Origin: Melioribacter sp.
GTDB lineage: Bacteria; Bacteroidota; Ignavibacteria; Ignavibacteriales; Melioribacteraceae
Assembly: GCA_016841125.1 (NCBI GenBank)
Contig: JAENZU010000199.1
Span: 1 to 6,709 of the forward strand
Length of the DNA: 6,709 nt
Direction of reading: 5' to 3'
Positions within the stretch are counted from its first letter, which is position 1. The number at the start of each line of letters is the position of its first letter. The translations under genes were made by a program, and so were the position numbers. The notes beneath the pieces were generated by a model, which was not told the DNA's origin, searched no databases, and was given only the letters and a program-made list of their open reading frames with translations. Below are positions 1 through 4,501 of the stretch, piece by piece.

Positions 1-21
1 AGAGCAAAGAAAGAAGAATAG
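1..21 (+). CDS. possible 3' end of an upstream gene (partial)
   Basis: Frame 1 reads six codons rich in lysine and glutamate (RAKKEE) and stops at TAG 19-21. This is 16 bases before an intrinsic terminator in the same direction, as expected for the tail of a plus-strand gene. The fragment is too short to identify, and the other frames stay open, so the assignment rests only on charge composition and the terminator position. Confidence 0.3.
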   Translation, partial: RAKKEE

Positions 22-37
22 AATTATTCAAGAATTT

Positions 38-70
38 AAAAGGCTGTCCTTAATTCGGCAGCCTTTTTTT
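38..70 (+). terminator. intrinsic terminator of the upstream gene
   Basis: A perfect nine-base-pair stem is formed by AAAAGGCTG (38-46) and CAGCCTTTT (59-67). It can extend inward by a G-U and a C-G pair around a loop, and the T tract runs through 70. It most likely ends transcription of a gene to the left of the window. It lies only about 16 bases before the next start codon. Confidence 0.85.
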
Positions 71-86
71 TATTTAGGACTGGAAT

Positions 87-1226
87 ATGAACGTAGAAAA
101 AATTCGCAATCTCTTTCCGCATATTGAAAAGGGCATCATATATTTTAACCATGCGTCAATAGGACCTTTAACTAAATTGGTTATTGAAACGGTCAATGAT
201 TATTTAATTGAGCGCAGCTTAACAAATATTAAAAATTACAATACGTTTCTCGAGCTCCATAAATCCACCAAACTCTTACTGGCTGAATTATTCAACGCAG
301 ATTCAGAAAGATTTGCCTGGGTTGAAAATATTGCAAACGGGATTAATGTTTTAGCGCAGGGAATCAGCTTGGAAGCAGGAGACGAAATAATTCTATGCGA
401 TATTGAATTTCCCTCAAATGTATATCCTTTTTTAAATTTAACACGAAAAGGTGTTGAAGTAAAATTTGTTCGTTCAAAAAACGGCATTATTGATGAAACT
501 GAAATTGAAGCGGCAGTTACTTCAAAAACAAAATTGATTTCGATTAGCGCAGTTCAATTCACTTCAGGATATCGGGCTGATCTCGAATACATAGGAAAAA
601 TCTGCAAAGATAAAAATATAATATTTTGCGTTGATTCAATTCAAGGAGCCGGTGTAGTCGAAATTGATATTCCCAAAATGAATATTGATTTTCTTGCGGG
701 CAGCGGACAAAAATGGCTGATGGGTTTACAGGGTTTGGGATTTATTTATGTTAGTAAAAATCTGCAGAACATTATTGAACAATCATATATGGGCTGGAAC
801 TCGGTGGAAAGTGCATGGGAGTTATTAAATTATGATACAAAGCTGAAAGAGAATGCCGACCGCTATCAAACGGGGACCGTTAATGTTTTAGGTATTGCAG
901 TACTTAATACAAATTTGAAAATGTTCAGAGAAATAGGATTCGAAAATATTAGAAAAAGAATTTTGGCGAATACCCAAACATTGATAAGCAGACTTGTTGA
1001 CGAGGGTTATGATCCGGTGCTGAAAAGTGTTCATCCAAAAAAAATGTCGGGTATCGTTACCGTCAGTTTACCCAATGTTGATAGGGTTGTGAAAGAGATG
1101 GCTGAAAGAAATATTTTTGCGGAAGCTAGAGAGAACAAACTGCGTATTTCACCTCATTTTTATAATACCGAAGCAGAGATGGAAAAGTTTATTGAGGTAT
1201 TGAAGCAAGTTACTAAAACTAATTAA
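87..1226 (+). CDS. class V aminotransferase-fold PLP-dependent enzyme (SufS/CsdA-like, probably not a desulfurase)
   Basis: This 379-residue cytosolic protein has the full fold-type I, class V layout. An N-terminal FNHASIGP segment lies at 20-27 and EFPSNVYP at 107-114. The PLP pyridine-binding VDSIQGAG at 182-189 contains D183 and Q186. The Schiff-base lysine K209 sits in SGQKW, followed by a glycine-rich strand (G213-V222), and a TGT phosphate-binding turn lies at 262-264. The C-terminal RISPHFYN (353-360) has R353 as the likely substrate-carboxylate ligand. The family includes cysteine desulfurases, selenocysteine lyases and isopenicillin-N-epimerase-like enzymes. The only cysteines (C104, C173, C181) are far from the C-terminal loop where SufS-type desulfurases carry their catalytic cysteine, so cysteine desulfuration is unlikely. 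No suf or isc genes are adjacent. The substrate is unknown; an amino acid is inferred from the fold. The ATG at 87 is preceded by AGGA at 76-79, a suitable ribosome binding site. Confidence 0.9.
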   Translation: MNVEKIRNLFPHIEKGIIYFNHASIGPLTKLVIETVNDYLIERSLTNIKNYNTFLELHKSTKLLLAELFNADSERFAWVENIANGINVLAQGISLEAGDEIILCDIEFPSNVYPFLNLTRKGVEVKFVRSKNGIIDETEIEAAVTSKTKLISISAVQFTSGYRADLEYIGKICKDKNIIFCVDSIQGAGVVEIDIPKMNIDFLAGSGQKWLMGLQGLGFIYVSKNLQNIIEQSYMGWNSVESAWELLNYDTKLKENADRYQTGTVNVLGIAVLNTNLKMFREIGFENIRKRILANTQTLISRLVDEGYDPVLKSVHPKKMSGIVTVSLPNVDRVVKEMAERNIFAEARENKLRISPHFYNTEAEMEKFIEVLKQVTKTN

Positions 1227-2148
1227 TAGAAAAATCGAAGTACCATCTAATTGCTACAATTATCAGCAGCAGGACACCTTCTGTTTTAGATACTTTATAT
1301 CCTGTCCGCATAAATACAACAAAAAGCAGAATAGCCGCAAATAGAACGATAATACTAGTATAAGCATTTGGATCGATGGGTAATGGTCTAATTATTCCGG
1401 CTAGTCCAAGCACACCATACAAATTAAAAATATCGCTGCCGATTAAATTTCCCGCGGATATTCCAACTTTGCCTTTTGTAAGTGCCACAATAGATGTAGC
1501 CATTTCAGGAGCGGAAGTTCCTGCTGCCACAATCGTAACTCCGATAGTCCATTCAGAAATTCCTACTATTCTTGCAATATCCGAGGCGGATTTCACAAAA
1601 TACTCACCTGCTATTACAATAACCGCTACTCCAAAAATCAATTGAGGGATATAGTACCACTTAAATATGCGGTCGGCTTCTACAATTTCTTCCGGCTTTT
1701 CTTTAGCAAGAATTAGTACAATGATATACACAATTAAGGAACCAAAAAGAACAATACCCTCCCAGCGGTCTAAAACATTATCGCGTAAGAAAAACAGAAG
1801 CATTAAGCTTGATAAAATTAAAACACTGCCGTCTCTGTAGACTATTTTCGAATTTGTTGTGACAGTTCCGAATAATGCCAGCAAGCCCATAATAAAATAT
1901 AAATTGAAAATATTCGACCCGATTACGTTTCCTACCGAGATGCTGGATTTATCAATCATTGCTGCGGTAATTGTAACGGAAAATTCCGGTGCCGAAGTAG
2001 CGATTGCAACAACAGTAAGTCCGATAACTAAATCCGACAGACCCAGCCGTTTGGCGATTCTCGATGCCGAATCAACAACCCAAACTGCACCTCCCCACAA
2101 GCCGAGAATACAGACAATGAGAACAATGGCATTAAGAAAAATTTCCAA
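1219..2148 (-). CDS. CaCA-family calcium/sodium antiporter (YrbG-like)
   Basis: This 309-residue inner-membrane protein is built almost entirely of hydrophobic helices, about ten, and shows the two inverted alpha repeats that define the family. Repeat 1 has GLTVVAIATSAPE (43-55) and GNVIGSNIFN (73-82). Repeat 2 has GVTIVAAGTSAPE (203-215) and GNLIGSDIFN (233-242). E55 and E215, in the TSAPE motifs, are the expected ion-binding acids in the middle of the pore. A hydrophilic loop rich in Lys and Glu (about 149-160) separates the halves. Length is close to the roughly 325 residues of E. coli YrbG. The family exchanges Ca2+ for Na+ (some members use K+ or H+); the ion used here cannot be read from sequence alone. 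The start is TTG at 2148: an in-frame TAA lies two codons upstream and the next in-frame Met is residue 64, inside helix-forming repeat 1. A weak GGAAA precedes it. Its last codons overlap the convergent PLP-enzyme gene by 8 bp. Confidence 0.93.
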   Translation of the reverse strand: MEIFLNAIVLIVCILGLWGGAVWVVDSASRIAKRLGLSDLVIGLTVVAIATSAPEFSVTITAAMIDKSSISVGNVIGSNIFNLYFIMGLLALFGTVTTNSKIVYRDGSVLILSSLMLLFFLRDNVLDRWEGIVLFGSLIVYIIVLILAKEKPEEIVEADRIFKWYYIPQLIFGVAVIVIAGEYFVKSASDIARIVGISEWTIGVTIVAAGTSAPEMATSIVALTKGKVGISAGNLIGSDIFNLYGVLGLAGIIRPLPIDPNAYTSIIVLFAAILLFVVFMRTGYKVSKTEGVLLLIIVAIRWYFDFSIN

Positions 2149-2185
2149 TATTTATTTCCGGTTGTATTTGAATTGAAAATAATTA

Positions 2186-2211
2186 AACAGACCCCTTTGA
2201 CGGGGCCGTTT
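2186..2211 (-). terminator. probable intrinsic terminator after the 71-residue gene
   Basis: Read on the minus strand, AAACGGCCCC and GGGGTCTGTTT pair around the loop GTCAAA. This gives about ten pairs with one G-U wobble and one bulged U, followed by an AT-rich tail (TTTAATTATTTT). It lies just downstream of the 71-residue gene and before the antiporter gene on the same strand. The plus-strand form is weaker because the wobble becomes an A-C mismatch, although six Ts follow it. Termination efficiency cannot be judged from the sequence. Confidence 0.6.
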
Positions 2212-2223
2212 TTTATAGACCTG

Positions 2224-2439
2224 TTAATCTTCCGGGTTGTAAGTCATTTCAACTTTGATGTGAAAATCAGCACCGCTGAATAGTGTGTATTTAACATCGG
2301 AAATGGTTGCTTTGTAATCTTCGCCTACAAGATCACTTACAACTTTTGCGATACCGTTTTCCAATGCTTCAATACTTACGCCTTTGAGCTTGTTTTTTAA
2401 AAGTCTATCTACATCTAAAGCTCTTTCCTTTTCTGCCAT
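2224..2439 (-). CDS. small protein of unknown function (71 aa)
   Basis: I do not recognise this protein. It is a soluble, charged 71-residue product with no signal peptide, membrane segment or cysteine. The N-terminal half (about 7-39) looks helical and amphipathic. The second half reads as two beta strands, roughly YKATISDVKYTLF (42-54) and DFHIKVEMTYN (58-68), so an alpha-beta-beta shape is inferred. The ORF is credible as a gene because its ATG (2437-2439) is preceded by a strong Shine-Dalgarno AAGGAG (2448-2453) with an 8-base spacer. It also fills a gap between two same-strand genes and is followed by a probable terminator. It lies 105 bp downstream of the phosphomannomutase gene and may be co-transcribed with it. 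Small size and beta-rich C-terminus recall dodecin-like proteins, but no dodecin motif is present. Confidence 0.8.
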   Translation of the reverse strand: MAEKERALDVDRLLKNKLKGVSIEALENGIAKVVSDLVGEDYKATISDVKYTLFSGADFHIKVEMTYNPED

Positions 2440-2544
2440 TTTAGTATCTCCTTAAAAATTAGTTACGCGAGATTAGACGATGCAGCTAATTTATTGTTCA
2501 TATCAATTTTTCAATTTAACTAAAAATAGTATGTGCTTCAATTA

Positions 2545-3891
2545 TCAACTTCTAATCAAATTTAATAGTTCTTCCGTTTTCTCATTCATTAAAGCTTGAT
2601 CTCCCTTTGCTTCAACATTTAACCTGATCAGAGGTTCAGTATTACTCATTCTAACGTTAAAACGCCAGTGATCGTATTCAACACTGACACCATCTTCGTA
2701 ATCAATTTTTCCGTCAGAATACTTCTTTTTGATTTCTTCAAGTTTAGCTGCGGGATTTTCAAGTGTTGTATTTATTTCGCCCGAGCAAGGGAATTCCTTC
2801 ACCATTTCTTTGACTAATACAGATAAAGTTTTATTCTCGTCCGACATTAACTGAAGTATCAAAACAAAAGGTATCAATCCGCTGTCGGAATAATAATTAT
2901 CTCTAAAGTAATGATGCGCAGACATTTCGCCTCCGTAAACGGAGTTAACTTCTCTCATTTTCTGCTTTATGTATGCATGTCCGGATTTAGATTGAATAGC
3001 CTCTCCGCCTGCTTCCTTCACAACTTTAAGTGTATTCCAAACAAGCCGCGGATCGTGTACTACTCTTCCGCCCGGTTCATTTTTCAATATTGATTTTGCG
3101 AGCAGCCCCACGATATAGTACCCTTCAATAAATTCTCCATTTTCATCAAAGAAGAAACATCGGTCGTAATCGCCGTCCCACGCTACACCGAGATCGGCTT
3201 TGTTTTTTAATATTGCATCAATTGACGGTTTTCTGTTTTCTGGGAGCAGAGGATTCGGCACGCCGTTTGGGAAATTTGAGTCCGGCTCATGGAATAACTT
3301 TATCATTTCTATCGGAAGATATTTTTCGAGTGCGTCCAGCGTGGGACCAACACAACCGTTTCCGGCGTTAACCACAACTTTAAATGGTTTAATTTTATCT
3401 TTATCATAAAAAGTTCTTACTTTATCTATAAATTCTTTCATCACTTCAAGACTTTTTACAGTACCTTTAGTATCACTAATCTCACCGAGGTCATCTTCTA
3501 GTATCATACTTTCAATTACATTTAAACCGGACTCATAGCCCATCGGAACGGAACCCTTTTTTACAAACTTCAAACCATTGTATTCCGGCGGGTTGTGGCT
3601 TGCCGTTATCATCACTCCGCCGTCTGCATCAACAAAAGGAGTAGTGAAGTAGATCATTTCAGTTCCGCAAAGTCCAAGATCTATTACATCTGTTCCCGCG
3701 TCCGTTAAACCTTTTGCAAGTGCTTCGGAAATTTCGATAGATGATTTTCTAACATCGCGACCGATAACCACACTTTTACAATTTAGATATTTTGAAAATG
3801 CTCTGCCTACTTTGTAAGCTAATTCAGCATTTAATTCCGAAGGTACTTTTCCTCTAATATCGTATGCTTTAAAAGAAGCAATCTTTGTCAT
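2545..3891 (-). CDS. manB: phosphomannomutase/phosphoglucomutase (ManB/CpsG type)
   Basis: This is a 448-residue cytosolic alpha-D-phosphohexomutase that interconverts hexose 6-phosphate and hexose 1-phosphate. Mannose-1-phosphate feeds GDP-mannose, and glucose-1-phosphate feeds other nucleotide sugars for surface glycans. All four active-site elements are intact. The catalytic phosphoserine S98 is in TASHNP (96-101), and the Mg2+ loop DGDYDR spans 239-244. The sugar-specificity loop GGEMSAHHYF lies at 320-329, with E322 and S324. The phosphate-binding loop RMSNTEP is at 414-420, followed by R423. The N-terminal YDIRG (10-14) is also typical. The GEMSAHHYFRD form and the length match E. coli CpsG/ManB (456 aa) more closely than GlmM or the longer Pgm enzymes. 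Use of both mannose and glucose phosphates is possible and not decided here. The ATG at 3889-3891 has GAGGAA (3897-3902) upstream with a 5-base spacer. No mannose-1-phosphate guanylyltransferase gene lies in the window. Confidence 0.93.
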   Translation of the reverse strand: MTKIASFKAYDIRGKVPSELNAELAYKVGRAFSKYLNCKSVVIGRDVRKSSIEISEALAKGLTDAGTDVIDLGLCGTEMIYFTTPFVDADGGVMITASHNPPEYNGLKFVKKGSVPMGYESGLNVIESMILEDDLGEISDTKGTVKSLEVMKEFIDKVRTFYDKDKIKPFKVVVNAGNGCVGPTLDALEKYLPIEMIKLFHEPDSNFPNGVPNPLLPENRKPSIDAILKNKADLGVAWDGDYDRCFFFDENGEFIEGYYIVGLLAKSILKNEPGGRVVHDPRLVWNTLKVVKEAGGEAIQSKSGHAYIKQKMREVNSVYGGEMSAHHYFRDNYYSDSGLIPFVLILQLMSDENKTLSVLVKEMVKEFPCSGEINTTLENPAAKLEEIKKKYSDGKIDYEDGVSVEYDHWRFNVRMSNTEPLIRLNVEAKGDQALMNEKTEELLNLIRS

Positions 3892-4074
3892 GTTAATTCC
3901 TCAATATTTATTTAATAATAATCACAGATTCAAAATCAAAATATGAAGATAATTGATGAAAAAAATAATAACAATTTTTAGAGACAAATTATTATACAAA
4001 AAGGATTTTTTTTTGCATATCATATTTATATTAATCAGACTAGTTTTCGGTTCAATAATCAAAGGGAGGTTACT
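3892..4074. promoter_or_regulatory. divergent intergenic region, candidate promoters
   Basis: This 183-bp, very AT-rich stretch separates the minus-strand phosphomannomutase gene from the plus-strand zinc-ribbon gene, so it should hold promoters for both. On the minus strand a perfect TATAAT lies at 3996-3991, about 100 bases before the phosphomannomutase ATG, but no convincing -35 is found 17 bases further upstream. On the plus strand TAGTTTTC (4041-4048) differs by one base from the Bacteroidota -7 consensus TAnnTTTG. A TTTG lies upstream at 4012-4015, but the 25-base spacing is longer than usual. A-tracts and T-tracts (3960-4014) may bend the DNA. The promoter calls are tentative. Confidence 0.35.
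4064..4069 (+). promoter_or_regulatory. strong Shine-Dalgarno placing an ATA start codon
   Basis: GGGAGG is close to the ideal anti-16S complement. It ends five bases before the in-frame ATA at 4075. No ATG, GTG or TTG lies within a usable distance in the open frame, so this site decides the start of the zinc-ribbon gene. Confidence 0.75.
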
Positions 4075-4380
4075 ATAGAAGCCAAGTCTACCATTAAAAA
4101 ATTTGTTCGATGTAATAATTCCAAATGCGGTTCAATCTTTTTATTGGATCCCCGGGAAATTTTGGGAGAAATCGGTTTGTTGTGCCCCAAGTGTCAATTA
4201 AAAATTGACAGTCATCACATCGTTCAATGCACGTCCTGCCAATCAATCATTAATTTTATGCCTGCCGAACCAAGCGAAGAGACCGTTGTTTTTTATGTTA
4301 AAAAATGCTCTCACTGTGACGGAACCGCAGAGGACGAATGGGTAATGACTCCCTGTTATTATCCCGACGCATTTGTATAA
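4075..4380 (+). CDS. small double zinc-ribbon protein, probable AUA start (101 aa)
   Basis: I read a 101-residue soluble protein starting at ATA 4075 rather than the 78-residue version starting at TTG 4144. The longer form contains two complete four-cysteine ribbons. The first is C13-x4-C18 with C37-x2-C40 (RCNNSKCG and LCPKCQ). The second is C52-x2-C55 with C78-x2-C81 (QCTSCQ and KCSHCDG). A further cysteine, C94, lies in the TPCYYPDAFV tail. Starting at TTG 4144 would delete C13 and C18 and leave the first ribbon half-built, and no Shine-Dalgarno precedes that codon. The open frame begins after a TAG at 3979-3981 and contains no ATG, GTG or TTG before 4144. Ribbons of this kind bind zinc and act in protein-protein or nucleic-acid contacts; the actual role is unknown. 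An intrinsic terminator follows 26 bases after the stop, so the gene is probably monocistronic. An ATG-to-ATA assembly error is the main alternative to a true AUA start. Confidence 0.75.
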   Translation: MEAKSTIKKFVRCNNSKCGSIFLLDPREILGEIGLLCPKCQLKIDSHHIVQCTSCQSIINFMPAEPSEETVVFYVKKCSHCDGTAEDEWVMTPCYYPDAFV

Positions 4381-4406
4381 TGCATTTTATTTAATACTTT
4401 TTTGAA

Positions 4407-4438
4407 GGCACAATCTTTTTCGGGTTGTGCCCTTTTTT
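4407..4438 (+). terminator. intrinsic terminator of the zinc-ribbon gene
   Basis: A perfect seven-base-pair stem, GGCACAA (4407-4413) with TTGTGCC (4425-4431), closes an 11-base loop. It is followed by C and a run of six Ts (4433-4438). It separates the zinc-ribbon gene from the peptidase gene, which should therefore have its own promoter within 4439-4500. I see no convincing promoter there. Confidence 0.88.
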
Positions 4439-4501
4439 ATTAAATTTCCAATCTAAAATTTTGTTAATTCTATTTTGCTCAAATTACTTGCGGTGGTTAC
4501 A

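Noticed and set aside
1376..2176. Plus-strand ORFs of 89 and 105 codons (1376-1645 and 1859-2176) opposite the antiporter gene
   Set aside because: They lie mostly or wholly antisense to a clearly recognised membrane protein and mirror its two alpha repeats, so they are shadows.
2224..2439. Dodecin assignment for the 71-residue protein
   Set aside because: Size is similar, but the order of secondary structure (helix first) and the absence of recognisable dodecin motifs do not support it.
2506..2527. ATTTTT/AAAAAT inverted repeat downstream of the phosphomannomutase gene as a terminator
   Set aside because: The stem is made only of A-T pairs and too weak to call; the gene may instead be co-transcribed with the 71-residue gene.
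2911..3409. Plus-strand ORFs of 60 and 69 codons inside the phosphomannomutase gene
   Set aside because: Both are fully antisense to conserved coding sequence, with no ribosome binding site or recognisable domain.
4001..4035. TTGCAT (4013-4018) with TATATT (4027-4032) as a sigma70-type promoter
   Set aside because: The spacing of 8 bases is far from the required 16-18.
4146..4156. GGATCCCCGGG, adjacent BamHI and SmaI sites identical to part of a common cloning polylinker, suggesting vector contamination
   Set aside because: The match stops after 11 bases. The segment is in frame inside the zinc-ribbon gene (coding DPRE), with matching coding sequence on both sides, so it is a coincidence.
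4144..4380. 78-residue zinc-ribbon ORF starting at TTG 4144
   Set aside because: It has no ribosome binding site and loses the first cysteine pair; the longer form from 4075 explains both the Shine-Dalgarno and the ribbon.
4475..4501. TTG start for the S46 peptidase giving 726 residues
   Set aside because: No ribosome binding site precedes it, and the nine extra residues lie ahead of a complete lipoprotein signal that starts well at ATG 4502.
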